Below are positions 44,901 through 52,539 of a stretch of DNA of 64,000 nucleotides, in pieces (positions within the stretch are counted from its first letter, which is position 1; each line of letters begins with the position of its first letter). The translations under genes and the position numbers were made by a program. The DNA is from Streptomyces sp. 71268 (GTDB taxonomy: Bacteria > Actinomycetota > Actinomycetes > Streptomycetales > Streptomycetaceae): assembly GCF_029392895.1 (NCBI RefSeq), contig NZ_CP114200.1, positions 5,772,501 to 5,836,500 of the forward strand. The letters are read 5' to 3'. The notes under the pieces are model-generated. The model had not been told where the DNA came from, searched no databases, and saw nothing but the letters and a program-made list of their open reading frames with translations.

Positions 44901-45113
44901 CTCGGCTACGGCGACCAACTCTCCCCCCGCGAACAGGAGGTGGCCCGCCTCGTCGTCCAAGGCCGGGCCAACCGCGACATCGCCGAGAGCCTGGTGCTCT
45001 CGCCCCGTACCGTCGAACACCACGTGGCGAGCATCATGCGCAAGCTCAACGTCACGTCCCGTACGGGCATCGCCGCCGCCCACCTGGCCACCCACGCCGC
45101 GCCGGAGGCGTGA
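41949..45113 (+). CDS. LAL-type LuxR regulator with defective Walker A motif
   Basis: 1054 residues from GTG 41949 with GGAGGGGGA upstream. The first ~78 residues are Thr/Ala/Gly/Pro-rich. The NTPase module begins GLVGRGGELARL. Its Walker A reads GEPGVGAS (107-114), with Ala113 where the essential Lys should be; Walker B-like VVLVVEDVHAADE is kept. A long helical region leads to the LuxR HTH (LSPREQEVARLVVQGRANRDIAESLVLSPRTVEHHV). Paralogue of 1746-4808, which has an intact motif. Loss of Lys should weaken or abolish ATP hydrolysis, so it may act as a nucleotide-independent regulator. Divergent from the S8/P-domain protease. Confidence 0.9.
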   Translation: MNEGAFAADATGTGPGAATGTATGTGTDGDRAESPRTDGSRADVPRAESPRTSEPPAAANVPAAPGTDAGTAPGTDGARAGLVGRGGELARLRAALRRAPSVVVVRGEPGVGASHLVAEALADPAAGDRVQLRGVCPDLRHPAPLGPILDALAGLPCRPDVPLPPVAGAVAWAVPELAQWLPEPPAPAPHPADCPGLLRRAVRALLAAQGPVVLVVEDVHAADEATRDLLHHLLADPPPHLRLVLTEHHAPGLPRLGLHAPGHVPVEEITLRPWTAEEVRDAAGRWLGERAAEPELVELLHARTRGLPGAFEALLRAVSDHDAAPDSVVAAVREVGVPARLRRELARRREWLTDDARHLVEAAAVVGRPVPVDVLAEVAGLTPDRAERAVHLALRRSVLRSDGPCPTFRHPLDRQAALDEVPPPRLARLSLRAARALHRDGRLVPLADLAGLYLAGGRTREGLRYLATAADRAAADGDYAAATHLYTRAIDHDPRPAGRIRAAAKLARTAQLARADERVVSAVRRVLDEDDPPPQLRGEIRLHLGVLLRNQSGGALDSLAEIARAIPDLEQTDPQTAARAMLVAAIPSIKGWPISRHRAWLERAETFTERVTDPVARAAVAANRATALMLLGDHRAWAAADVLSQPPGSAMEATQYARGWTNLAHAATALGHTTRAWEFLRRAAAGLADSSSPYVEGLTQTARLVLSWHEGRWDDLHAAADHTTRLYREIPDLTAEAMLVRGLAALHVRGDVPHARRDLADAARITCFDTGFILTASAAALARVHLEAGRPGQASEAVEATLHRLERTGGWVWATEVVPTAVEALHGSGQPARARQLVEDFAAGIRDRDAPAARAALTVARALLAEADHRYDEAATLLARAADDWRHLHRPFDAARATEARGRCLLHARQPRDDREGSEGPRPASQAGHAGRAAGQAAEGQKAAVDIILAAIEAYRALGARWDVARCHRLLRRHDIVTTHRRGRLGYGDQLSPREQEVARLVVQGRANRDIAESLVLSPRTVEHHVASIMRKLNVTSRTGIAAAHLATHAAPEA

Positions 45114-45260
45114 GCAGCGCCCGCCCGCGCGTGCCCTGGGGCGTCGGGGCGCGCGCCTCCTTCGGGGCCGGGCCCGGGCCGCTGGCTGGGCCCGCCGGCC
45201 CGACTCGCCGGTCGGGCTTGCTGGCCAGGCTCGCTGGTCGGACTCGCTGGTCGGGCTTGC

Positions 45261-45274
45261 CACTGACGCCAGTG
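45261..45274. promoter_or_regulatory. 14-bp palindrome upstream of the MDR gene
   Basis: CACTG-ACGC-CAGTG, a perfect 5-bp-arm palindrome 105 bases before the start at 45379, close to a possible promoter. It follows a short field of repeats of CTCGCTGGTCGG and GGGCTTGC (45200-45260). Candidate operator; no regulator is adjacent apart from the LAL gene. Confidence 0.4.
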
Positions 45275-45378
45275 TGAGCTTCTAGCGTGACGGACATCGG
45301 CGCCGGCCGGGGACGGCCGGCACCTCCCCGATCGCACGCCCGGCCGGCCGAGGCCGCCGCGCGGAAAGGCAGAACGTC

Positions 45379-46287
45379 ATGCGCGCAGTCCGCTATCACG
45401 AGTACGGCGGTGTGGAGACCCTCACGGTCGAGCAGGCACCGGACCCGCACCCCGGGCCCCACGAGATCCGCGTCCGGGTGGCGGCGGCCAGCGTCAACCC
45501 CGTCGACTGGAAGGTACGCTCCGGCGCCGTACGCGACCTGCTCCCCGTCGAGTTGCCCGCGATCCCCGGGCGTGACGCCGTGGGCGTGGTGGACGAGATC
45601 GGCGCGGCCGTACGGGGCGTGAGCATCGGCGACCGCGTCTTCGGCCTCGGCGGCGTCACCGGCGCCACCGCCGAACTGGCCGTCCTCTCCGCCTGGGCCC
45701 ACTCCCCGGCCAGATGGTCCGACGAGCAGGCCGCCGGCGCCGGCCTCGCCTCCGTCACCGCGCTGGGCGGCCTGCGGGCGCTCGGCCCGCTGCGCGGACG
45801 CACCCTCCTCATCGAGGGTGCCGCCGGAGGCGTGGGCAGCGCCGCCGTCGAGATCGCGGTGGCCCAGGGCGCCACGGTGATCGGCACGGCCAGCGAACGC
45901 AACCACGCCTTCCTCACCTCACTCGGCGCCACCCCCACCACCTACGGCCCCGGCCTCGCACACCGCCTCGCCACCCTGGCCCCCACCGGCATCGACCTCG
46001 CCCTCGACACTGCGGCCTCCGGCTCCCTCCCCGACCTCATCGCGCTCGTGGGCGACGACCCGACTCGCGTAGCGACGGTCGCCGACCACGCCAACGCGCA
46101 GCGCCTGGGGACCCACCTGGCCAACGCGGAGAACGACCCGACGCTGTTGGCCGAGGCGGCCGAACTGGGCCGCCAGGGTTGCTACACGCCGAGGGTCGAG
46201 CGGACGTATCGGCTGGATGAGGTGCGGGAGGCCCACGCGTACGGGGAACGGGGGCGGACGCGGGGGAAGGTTGTGGTGCGGGTGTGA
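45379..46287 (+). CDS. Zinc-independent MDR oxidoreductase (quinone reductase-like)
   Basis: 302 residues, ATG 45379 with GAAAGGCAG upstream. Medium-chain dehydrogenase fold: N-terminal VRYHEYGGVETLTVEQ and RVAAASVNPVDWKVRSG, then PAIPGRDAVGVV. The nucleotide-binding Rossmann motif is LLIEGAAGGVGSAAVEIA near residue 140. Zinc ligands are absent, as in quinone oxidoreductases that reduce quinones or enones with NADPH. It follows the LAL gene by 265 bases and precedes CRISPR array A. Substrate unknown. Confidence 0.9.
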   Translation: MRAVRYHEYGGVETLTVEQAPDPHPGPHEIRVRVAAASVNPVDWKVRSGAVRDLLPVELPAIPGRDAVGVVDEIGAAVRGVSIGDRVFGLGGVTGATAELAVLSAWAHSPARWSDEQAAGAGLASVTALGGLRALGPLRGRTLLIEGAAGGVGSAAVEIAVAQGATVIGTASERNHAFLTSLGATPTTYGPGLAHRLATLAPTGIDLALDTAASGSLPDLIALVGDDPTRVATVADHANAQRLGTHLANAENDPTLLAEAAELGRQGCYTPRVERTYRLDEVREAHAYGERGRTRGKVVVRV

Positions 46288-46435
46288 GGTGGGTGTGTGA
46301 GGGCCTGGGGTTGGCTGGAGGCGGCTTTCTGCGGCGGGCTGTGGTGGGGGAGGGGAGTTGAGGGCTTGGTGTTGATGCGTGGCGGCTTCGCGTGGGTGTG
46401 GGAGATAGCCTGGGGAGTCTGGTGAGTGAGGGGGA

Positions 46436-46533
46436 GGGTTATGGGTGGTATGCGGGATTTGGTTGGTAAGTCGGAGTTCGCGGAAGTTGCAGAAAACCGG
46501 GGTGGCGCGCGATAAAGCCGCAGGTCAGTTGCT
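46436..46533 (+). promoter_or_regulatory. CRISPR leader of array A
   Basis: The core GTCGGAGTTCGCGGAAGTTG, followed by CAGAAAACCGGGG and a segment ending GCCGCAGGTCAGTTGCT, directly abuts repeat 1. It matches the leaders of arrays B, C and D but is the most diverged of the four. It should hold the pre-crRNA promoter and the site for spacer addition. Confidence 0.8.
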
Positions 46534-46745
46534 CTGGTCCCCGCGCGTGCGGGGATGGACCCCAGTCCCAGTCCCCCTGGTCGGGCGGGAGCGCCTGGTC
46601 CCCGCGCGTGTGGGGATGGACCCACCCGGCCAGGAACAAGCACAGTCGGACGGCGCTGGTCCCCGCGCGTGCGGGGATGGACCCGGGACGGCCCCGACCC
46701 GGTGCGGACACACCGGCTGGTCCCCGCGCGTGCGGGGATGGCCCA
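46534..46745 (+). CRISPR. CRISPR array A, type I-E repeat, 4 repeats
   Basis: 29-bp repeats at 46534, 46595, 46656 and 46717, strictly 61 bp apart, with three 32-bp spacers. Repeat form: CTGGTCCCCGCGCGTGCGGG then GATGGACCC. Repeat 2 has one C-to-T change, and the last ends GATGGCCCA, marking the distal end. The core CCCCGCGCGTGCGGGG gives the hairpin with a short loop usual for type I-E streptomycete arrays. The leader is on the left, so it is transcribed on the + strand. No cas gene is nearby. Confidence 0.95.
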
Positions 46746-47012
46746 CCCTCTCCGCTTGGAACGGGGCCGGCAACGTCAGACAACGCGGGCATTGCTCAGC
46801 CTCTCGAAACAAGCCCGCGTACGATTTGTCCAGCTCTTCGATACGCCTGGTCACCGAAGCCGATCACTCCGATGACCAGGCGCCTTGCAGGGAACGAAGT
46901 CACCTCAAGTCGGCCGAGAGTGCCGGCGCCGACTCATGACTGACCGTCCGCACTGTCCCGCCTTTTCCTCCTCGTCGCGGACGGAAGAACTGAGGCGTCA
47001 GGTCACCTCGTG
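46746..47012. other. Spacer region after array A
   Basis: 267 bases between the end of array A and the ATPase gene. It is less G+C-rich than most of the window. No gene or clear terminator seen. Confidence 0.4.
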
Positions 47013-47717
47013 TCAGCCCCCTTGGTGAAGCTCCAGCCCCAGTCCGAACCGAGTGGCGAGTTGGTTGGCCAGGTCGGTGCTGGGCACCGTTCCGTCGATC
47101 GTGATGGTGTCGAGGCCGTGCAGCGTGGCCTGTTCGCGGACTTCGGCGTCCCAGTGAGCGTCGCGGACGAGGCGCTTGGCGATTGCGTCTGCCGGGTGCT
47201 CACTACCCCAGTTGGCCCGAGCGCGAGCGGGGTCGGAATAGCGGTCGGTGAGTGTGCTTTCCCTGAACTGGGGGGTGGGAAGCAGGAAGACGGCTTGCTC
47301 GCGCTGGCGCAGCAGCGGAGCCAGGTGACGAGGCAGTACCCCGAAGTAGTCGACCAGGATGACTCGGTTGTTGGGCAGGCCGAGGAGGTCATCGACGATG
47401 AAGCCGATGGTCTCACCGTGCAGGCTCGGCATGGCCTGGAACACCTGCTGCCCACTGCGGTCTCGCCACATGGCTCCGGGCGACAGGTCCCGTAGGCCGG
47501 CAAGGTGCGGGTGACGTTGCGGCGTGCACCGCTCCAGCCAGCCGTGTTCGGCGCGATCGCCGTCGTAGATCTCGATGTCGTAGGCGTCGGCCAGGATACG
47601 AGTCAGCGTGCTCTTGCCCGCACCTGTGCCGCCGGCGATCCACCGCACGTGCGCGAGTCGGTCTGCGAGATCATGCCGGGTCTCGCTGCCCGATAAAGCG
47701 AAGGTCATGGCCACCAT
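47013..47717 (-). CDS. P-loop nucleotide kinase-like ATPase
   Basis: 234 residues from ATG 47717 (an ATG three codons later is equally possible). The P-loop GGTGAGKSTLTRILADAYDI is near residue 31, followed by EIYDGDRAEHGW, reminiscent of AAA_18/(d)NMP-kinase-like enzymes that phosphorylate small molecules. A later basic helix LAPLLRQREQAVF could be the lid. The substrate is unknown. It lies in the inter-array A-B block, convergent with array A and upstream of nothing on its strand. Codon use is less GC-extreme than in the flanking core genes. Confidence 0.8.
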   Translation of the reverse strand: MVAMTFALSGSETRHDLADRLAHVRWIAGGTGAGKSTLTRILADAYDIEIYDGDRAEHGWLERCTPQRHPHLAGLRDLSPGAMWRDRSGQQVFQAMPSLHGETIGFIVDDLLGLPNNRVILVDYFGVLPRHLAPLLRQREQAVFLLPTPQFRESTLTDRYSDPARARANWGSEHPADAIAKRLVRDAHWDAEVREQATLHGLDTITIDGTVPSTDLANQLATRFGLGLELHQGG

Positions 47718-47729
47718 GGTCCGGGTCGC

Positions 47730-47756
47730 GACAAAAAAATTACAGTCTTGTTCTTG
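47730..47756 (-). promoter_or_regulatory. AT-rich patch, possible promoter of the ATPase gene
   Basis: On the minus strand TGTAAT followed by a run of seven T lies about 20 bases before the ATG 47717. TGTAAT fits a -10 box, and the T-run is exceptional in this sequence. It could instead end the flavoprotein transcript, though no stem precedes it. Confidence 0.35.
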
Positions 47757-47834
47757 GCGGCCAGCAGCGTGAATATGAGAGAGAGGGCACTCTGGTTTTC
47801 CAGCAGCCGGGTGGCGACCAGCGAGCTTCGAGCC

Positions 47835-48362
47835 CTAAGCGAACGCCTTCGCCTCGGCGAGCGCCACGTCCCACGGAAAAGGACGCTTCTGACCCGGTTC
47901 GTTGGGAACGAATGCGCTGTCCCCGTACAGCACGCTGACCCCCGCCGCACGCAGCTCCGCGACGGAGCGTGCGAACTGGGGGTGCTGGGCATATGCCGAA
48001 TTCACGCACGGCATCGTGAGCAGCGGAATGCCCTTACCGATGCCCTCGGCTACGACGCCCACCGGAAACGACGAGGTCAACCCCAACGCCCAGGCGTTGA
48101 TGCTGTTCATGGTGATCGGGGCGAACAGGATGGCGTCGGCTCTGGGCCAGACATCAGCCTCGCCCGGGCGCTTGTACCGGGACCGTACGGGATGGCCGGT
48201 CAGTTCCTCCAACTCCGCCACCGCGTCCGCCAACCAGTCCGCAGCGGTCGGCGTCAACCCCACGCACACGTCCCATCCGTCAGCCTGCGCGCGGCACACG
48301 ATCCGAGGGAACTCCGCTACGGGCGGGGCAGCCGCCCCGAACAGGTACAACACGCTTGTCAT
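47835..48362 (-). CDS. Flavoprotein (HFCD/Dfp-like)
   Basis: 175 residues, ATG 48362. Single flavoprotein domain: VLYLFGAAAPPVAEFPRIVCRAQADGWDVCVGLTPTAADWL, then ADAILFAPITMNSINAWALGLTSSFP and LLTMPCVNSAYAQHPQF. The family binds FMN and includes cysteine decarboxylases; many streptomycete members stand alone beside XRE/TPR regulators, as here (divergent from 48483). Reaction not known. Confidence 0.82.
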   Translation of the reverse strand: MTSVLYLFGAAAPPVAEFPRIVCRAQADGWDVCVGLTPTAADWLADAVAELEELTGHPVRSRYKRPGEADVWPRADAILFAPITMNSINAWALGLTSSFPVGVVAEGIGKGIPLLTMPCVNSAYAQHPQFARSVAELRAAGVSVLYGDSAFVPNEPGQKRPFPWDVALAEAKAFA

Positions 48363-48482
48363 ACGGAGCAGTCCACCACGTACGGGCGCTCCCCAGCTCC
48401 CAGTTGGCGGAGGCGCCGCCCACGGGCTGGAGTACCGTTTCCGGTAGTAGCAGGTGCACGCGAGGAGTCGCGAGGAGTCGCA

Positions 48483-49658
48483 GTGACCGACAACGAATCC
48501 CTGCCAATCGGAGCACTGGTTCAGCGCGCTCGAAAGCAGCGCGGGCTGTCGCAGCAAGGTCTGTCCGACGCGTCTGGCGTATCCCTTTCCCTCATCCGCA
48601 AGCTGGAGCAGGCAACAGTTACCGATACGCGCATGGAAACCGTGCGCCGCCTGGCCACTGCCTTGCGCATTCCCACCAACAGTCTGATCCCCCAGGAGCC
48701 GCGCCCATCGGAATCGACATCTGCACCCTGGCGTCCGCTCCAGCAGGCTATTGCATCGCCCCCCGCGCAGATCGATGAGGAGCCCTCGCTTTCGGGCATC
48801 ACGGATTCTCTCGGCGAGGTTCGGACAGCGTATTTCGGAAAGCAACTCGGGCAGTTGTCCACGCTCATCGGACCGATTCTCCGGGACGCCGACGCGTTGG
48901 ACGACACCGAGCACGAAGCGCGTGCGGCTCGGTCGTATCTCCTGCAGATCGCGGGATCAACGCTCACCCAGGCGCGGCAGTTCACGGCAGCGGAGACGGC
49001 GCTCCGGCGGGCCCTTGACGACGCCCCCGACCGGCTACGGGCGGCTTCGATCATCACCACCTGGGCCTGGTTGCTCGTACGACAGGGTCGCTTTACGGAA
49101 TCCGCCGAACTGGCGATTCGGTGGGCGGACGACATCGAGCCGCGCATGTCCCGGGCCACCCCGGACGAGCTGGCGGCATGGGGCTGGCTGCTGGTACAGG
49201 CGTCCGCCGCCAGCCTGCGGAATGCGCGCCCCGCCGACGCTCACGACACCATGCAACTCGCACGGTCGGCGGCCGTCCTGACCGGCCGAGAACTCCCGGC
49301 CGGCGAATCGCGCCTCGCTACCTGGGGGCCATTCACCGTGGCCTACAAGAAGGCGGAAAAGGGAATCGTGACGGACAAGCCGGATGACGTACTCGCCACG
49401 GCCGAGCGTTTGGCCAAGGCCAATCCCCCCGCCGGGACCGAATACGACCGGCACCGACTCGATGTCGCCAAGGCGCACCTCATGCTGCACCGTTTCGGCG
49501 AGGCGTTTGCCGTGCTGTCCGAGGTGTATCGACGGTCACCGGAATGGAGCGCTGAACAACGGTACGCGCAGGACATCATGGTCGACGTGATCGACGGCAG
49601 GCGCACGCTCACGCCGGAGATGCGCACACTGGCCGTCGCCCTGCGCGTACCGATGTGA
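48483..49658 (+). CDS. XRE-family regulator with TPR-like C-terminus
   Basis: 391 residues from GTG 48483, preceded by two copies of CGAGGAGTCG that provide the ribosome site. HTH: IGALVQRARKQRGLSQQGLSDASGVSLSLIRKLEQ, residues 8-42. The rest is helical, TPR-like (LRRALDDAPDRLRAASIITTWAWLLVRQGRF; HLMLHRFGEAFAVLSEVYRRSPEW), as in streptomycete peptide- or small-molecule-responsive regulators. Divergent from the flavoprotein gene by 121 bases and upstream of two unknown genes, so probably their local regulator. A related 3' fragment is at 52340-52539. Confidence 0.87.
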   Translation: MTDNESLPIGALVQRARKQRGLSQQGLSDASGVSLSLIRKLEQATVTDTRMETVRRLATALRIPTNSLIPQEPRPSESTSAPWRPLQQAIASPPAQIDEEPSLSGITDSLGEVRTAYFGKQLGQLSTLIGPILRDADALDDTEHEARAARSYLLQIAGSTLTQARQFTAAETALRRALDDAPDRLRAASIITTWAWLLVRQGRFTESAELAIRWADDIEPRMSRATPDELAAWGWLLVQASAASLRNARPADAHDTMQLARSAAVLTGRELPAGESRLATWGPFTVAYKKAEKGIVTDKPDDVLATAERLAKANPPAGTEYDRHRLDVAKAHLMLHRFGEAFAVLSEVYRRSPEWSAEQRYAQDIMVDVIDGRRTLTPEMRTLAVALRVPM

Positions 49659-49772
49659 CGTTCGTTGGCACATCGCTAGCGTGTTCTGAGGAGGTGACAT
49701 TGAGTCACCTTCGCGTCGAGTCCTACGGTCAGTCATCACGCGATCACCCCTGATGACGCCGGAGGCTGTGCC

Positions 49773-50186
49773 ATGCCCATCGGAGCCGAGTACACCGCTG
49801 CTTCGCCCTATGACTGGGTGCCGCCTGGGGGTGGGGTGCGGTGGACGCGGGTGGGTGAACTGGGTTGGCACGCACTGTCGCTGCCGTGCTACCTGGGCAA
49901 TCGGGTGTTGGCGGGGCTCGGGGAGGCGAGTGGGGCGGTCATTGAGGAGGACGTGCCGGCGCGGCTGGTGTGGCTGATCGAGCCCAAGGCCCCGGCCGTG
50001 CAACACCTCGGTGACCACGAGGAGATCACCGTCGCCGGTGATGACGGGTCGTATCTGTTCGTGCCGGGTATGGCCCGTGCCCGCTTGGTCTGGTGGCGTA
50101 TTCCCCCGAGCCCGGGCCGCCTCCTGACCGACGTCGGTCGGCTGGTTGAGGCCATCGCCGTACTGCGCCCGGGAGTTCGGCCGTGA
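49773..50186 (+). CDS. Unknown protein, first of a coupled pair
   Basis: 137 residues, ATG 49773 with GGAGG upstream. No signal or membrane segment. Trp- and Gly-rich opening (ASPYDWVPPGGGVRWTRVGELGWHALSLPCYLGNRVLAGL) and a beta-rich middle. It overlaps the next gene through GTGA (50183-50186), so they are translated together. Such pairs follow XRE regulators in Streptomyces, but I know no function. Confidence 0.7.
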   Translation: MPIGAEYTAASPYDWVPPGGGVRWTRVGELGWHALSLPCYLGNRVLAGLGEASGAVIEEDVPARLVWLIEPKAPAVQHLGDHEEITVAGDDGSYLFVPGMARARLVWWRIPPSPGRLLTDVGRLVEAIAVLRPGVRP

Positions 50187-50608
50187 CCCACCCCGACTGG
50201 TGCCCACCACCCAGCGACAGTGTCTCGCTGCTGCCCGCCGGCCGGGACTGGGACGCCGTACGCGCCGACGCCGCCACCGCCCGATGGGCCTTCCCCATCC
50301 TCAACGGCCCGCACGAGAGCGCGGCCATCGTGGACCCGTACACCTGCTCCACGTACTGGCTCCTACCACCGGGTGAGGCACACGACTTCATCCACTGGCA
50401 ACGCCTGCACCCCCACGTGACCGTGCTCCCGGCCAGGCCCGGTACGCACTACGTCGGCATCCCGCCCGCGCACCGCCGTACGGGCCCGGGGTTGCACTGG
50501 TACGTGCCGCACAACTGGTCCGGCCGCTACCTCACCGAACCCGCCTACCTCGCCGCCGCCCTCACCCCCGCCGTCCACGCCGCCCACGGCCCCCACAACA
50601 ACCGGTAA
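50183..50608 (+). CDS. Unknown protein, second of the coupled pair
   Basis: 141 residues from GTG 50183. Polar, Pro/His/Trp-rich (CSTYWLLPPGEAHDFIHWQ; GTHYVGIPPAHRRTGPGLHWYVP), no membrane segment or recognised motif. It looks like a small cytosolic protein, possibly a partner of the upstream product. Six bases separate it from the DUF7848-like gene. Confidence 0.7.
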   Translation: MTHPDWCPPPSDSVSLLPAGRDWDAVRADAATARWAFPILNGPHESAAIVDPYTCSTYWLLPPGEAHDFIHWQRLHPHVTVLPARPGTHYVGIPPAHRRTGPGLHWYVPHNWSGRYLTEPAYLAAALTPAVHAAHGPHNNR

Positions 50609-50613
50609 CCGCC

Positions 50614-50895
50614 ATGACCCACCGACGCCGCTACCGCTACGTGGAGATGAGCCTGGCCCCTGACCCGGCAGCCGACCCGTACACCGTCCGCGCCACGTGC
50701 CTCACCTGCGCCGAGCAGTCCCCGGAACCCGAACCGTCGGAGTCCATCACTGGCCAGCACCAGCGGGCTCAACGCTGGTGTACGGGTCACGCGGCCCGCG
50801 ATCATCCCGACGGCCGTCATCTCCGCTACACCGCTCATGTGACCTTGCGGTGGTTGGTCACCCCCGCCGAGGACATCGGGCCCGTCGCGCCGTAG
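50614..50895 (+). CDS. DUF7848-like protein
   Basis: 93 residues, ATG 50614, six bases after the preceding gene and likely in its operon. It has the family pattern: TCLTCAEQSPEP near residue 28, a Trp-Cys with downstream His (RAQRWCTGHAARDHPD), and ending RYTAHVTLRWLVTPAEDI. Function unknown. From codon 41 on, this gene and the following leader of array B are repeated at 52540-52958, so it marks one edge of a duplication. Confidence 0.78.
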   Translation: MTHRRRYRYVEMSLAPDPAADPYTVRATCLTCAEQSPEPEPSESITGQHQRAQRWCTGHAARDHPDGRHLRYTAHVTLRWLVTPAEDIGPVAP

Positions 50896-51152
50896 GCGGG
50901 CGAAGGCGGGGAGCGTGACGTGGCGTACAGGCGCACGTCAGGGTGAACCGTCCATCGGTGGCGACCAGTTCGCACGTCAAGAGGCTGGTGTTGGCGTCCA
51001 GCTCACGTGTGGAGCGGCCTGCGGATACGCTGCGAACACCGTCTTGCCGGGAGGTTGGGGTGGGCATTATGTCGGACTTGGGTGATAGGTCGGAGTTCGT
51101 GGAAGTTGCAAGAAACCGGGGTACCGCTCGATAAACCCGCAGGTCAATTGCT
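50735..51152 (+). repeat. Segmental duplication, copy 1 (3' DUF7848 gene plus leader B)
   Basis: About 418 bases that align almost gap-free with 52540-52958 (offset 1805-1806). It covers the 3' half of the DUF7848 gene, about 160 bases of spacer (both with GGCGGGCGAAGGCGGGGAGC) and the CRISPR leader, ending at repeat 1. Differences are scattered substitutions plus single-base indels. Confidence 0.88.
51055..51152 (+). promoter_or_regulatory. CRISPR leader of array B
   Basis: Shares GATAGGTCGGAGTTCGTGGA, then AGTTGCAAGAAACCGGGG and the terminal CCCGCAGGTCAATTGCT with arrays C and D. It directly precedes repeat 1. Presumed promoter and integration leader. Confidence 0.85.
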
Positions 51153-51599
51153 CTGGTCCCCGCGCGCGCGGGGATGGCCCCGGACTCCGCTACGACCTGT
51201 ACGCGCGCTCCACCTGGTCCCCGCGCGCGCGGGGATGGCCCCTGGGCCGACCAAGCCCAGCACCGCATCGACTGCTGGTCCCCGCGCGCGGGGATGGCCC
51301 CGGTTCAGAGTTGATGTGCTGGCACAACACGGCCTGGTCCCCGCGCGCGGGGATGGCCCCGCGACCGTGCAGGCCGGGGCCACCAGCGCCCCCTGGTCCC
51401 CGCGCGCGGGGATGGCCTCAGCGCAACAGCTAGGCGCCGACCTCCGAAGCGCTGGTCCCCGCGCGGGCGGGGACGGCCTCGGCGGTGACCGCGTCGTCCA
51501 TGAACGCCTGCACTGGCCCCCGCGCGGGGATGGCCCCAACGTCCGCATCACCCCCGACGATCCGACGACGCTGGTCCCCGCGTGCGGGGGTGGGCCGCC
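51153..51599 (+). CRISPR. CRISPR array B, type I-E-like, 8 repeats
   Basis: Repeats start at 51153, 51214, 51275, 51334, 51393, 51452, 51513 and 51571, with spacers of 32 bp (one of 33). All repeats end GATGGCC rather than GATGGACC. Lengths are 29, 29, 27, 27, 27, 29, 25 and about 29 because the CGCGCG core loses CG steps. Repeats 6-8 carry further substitutions, so decay increases away from the leader, as expected for old distal units. Transcribed on the + strand. Confidence 0.95.
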
Positions 51600-51698
51600 C
51601 GCCGACGGTGACGGAGCCGGCAGCAACTGGCAAAGGGAGGCTGTCAATAGCCAGCCCGCGTGAGGCGAGCCGACACAGGTGGTCGCTACCCTGCCCGC

Positions 51699-52361
51699 AT
51701 GATTCGAGCAGTGGTCTTCGACGTGGGGGAATGCCTCGTCGATGAGACGCGGGAGTACGGCACCTGGGCCGATTGGCTCGGTGTGCCCCGTCATACGTTC
51801 GCGGCGACGTTCGGTGCGGTCATCGCCCAGGGCCGGGACTACCGGGAGACCTTCCAGGAGTTCCGGCCAGGCTTCGACCTCTACGCCGAGCGCGAGCGGC
51901 GCGCTCAGGCCGGCCAGCCGGAGCACTTCGGGGAAGAGGACCTCTACCCGGACGTACGATCCACTCTGCGGCAACTCCGCGCGAGTGGGCTGTGGTTGGG
52001 CATTGCGGGGAATCAAACCGTGCGAGCGGGCAAGATCCTGCGCCAGCTTTTCAGCGATGACGTGGATCTCATCGGTACTTCGGACGACTGGGGTGCTTCA
52101 AAGCCCGACCCGGCGTTCTTTCAGCGTGTCGGCGAAGCCGTTCCCTTTGGCGTGGCGGAAATCCTGTACGTGGGTGATCGCGTCGACAACGACATCGCCC
52201 CCGCCCGGCTAAGCGGCATGCACACAGCCTTGGTACGTCGCGGGCCCTGGGCCACCATCCAGTGGGTGAGCGAAGACGCGCGCGAACTCCCGTCCCTTCG
52301 GGTCGAGAGCCTTCGCGAGCTACCAGGCGCGATCGCCCGCTTCAACGCGCGAGAGCACTGA
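51699..52361 (+). CDS. HAD-superfamily hydrolase
   Basis: 220 residues, ATG 51699, 100 bases after array B. HAD motif I is VFDVGECLVDE (nucleophile Asp near residue 8, with Gly where DxD enzymes have the second Asp). Motif II lies around GIAGNQT. The motif III/IV region reads SKPDPAFFQ and ILYVGDRVDNDIAPARLSGM. Likely a phosphatase or dehalogenase-like enzyme on a small molecule; substrate unknown. The 3' end overlaps a reverse-strand gene remnant by about 20 bases. Confidence 0.85.
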   Translation: MIRAVVFDVGECLVDETREYGTWADWLGVPRHTFAATFGAVIAQGRDYRETFQEFRPGFDLYAERERRAQAGQPEHFGEEDLYPDVRSTLRQLRASGLWLGIAGNQTVRAGKILRQLFSDDVDLIGTSDDWGASKPDPAFFQRVGEAVPFGVAEILYVGDRVDNDIAPARLSGMHTALVRRGPWATIQWVSEDARELPSLRVESLRELPGAIARFNAREH

Positions 52362-52539
52362 CCGTCGTGCCCCAGTCGTACAGGCGATCGTCAAGAGCGC
52401 GCACGCACGCCTCGTTCTTCCACGGCGCCAACGCGCGGCGTGCTTCTTTGACGCGGTTCATGTCGGTCGCGTACCAGGTGACGGCGAGTTGATCGAGCGC
52501 ACGGCACGCCCCTTCGCACGCCTCGTCCGGGTGACCTAG
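52340..52539 (-). pseudogene. 3' fragment of a helical (TPR-regulator-like) gene
   Basis: On the minus strand an open stretch reads GHPDEACEGACRALDQL, then VTWYATDMNRVKEARRALAP and ends ALDDRLYDWGTTVSALAR before TGA (52342-52340). This is the usual C-terminal helix pair of streptomycete XRE/TPR regulators. The coding sequence stops abruptly at 52539, exactly where the duplicated DUF7848/leader segment begins, so the rest of the gene has been lost or displaced. Confidence 0.65.

Noticed and set aside
46439..46939. Open frames spanning array A and the other arrays with repeating PRARGDGP/GPSPRARGP patterns
   Set aside because: These are translations of CRISPR repeats and spacers on both strands; the 61-bp period explains the pattern. 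Not proteins.
47730..47756. Intrinsic terminator with T-run for the flavoprotein gene
   Set aside because: There is a seven-T run on the minus strand but no stem just before it; kept only as a weak promoter candidate.
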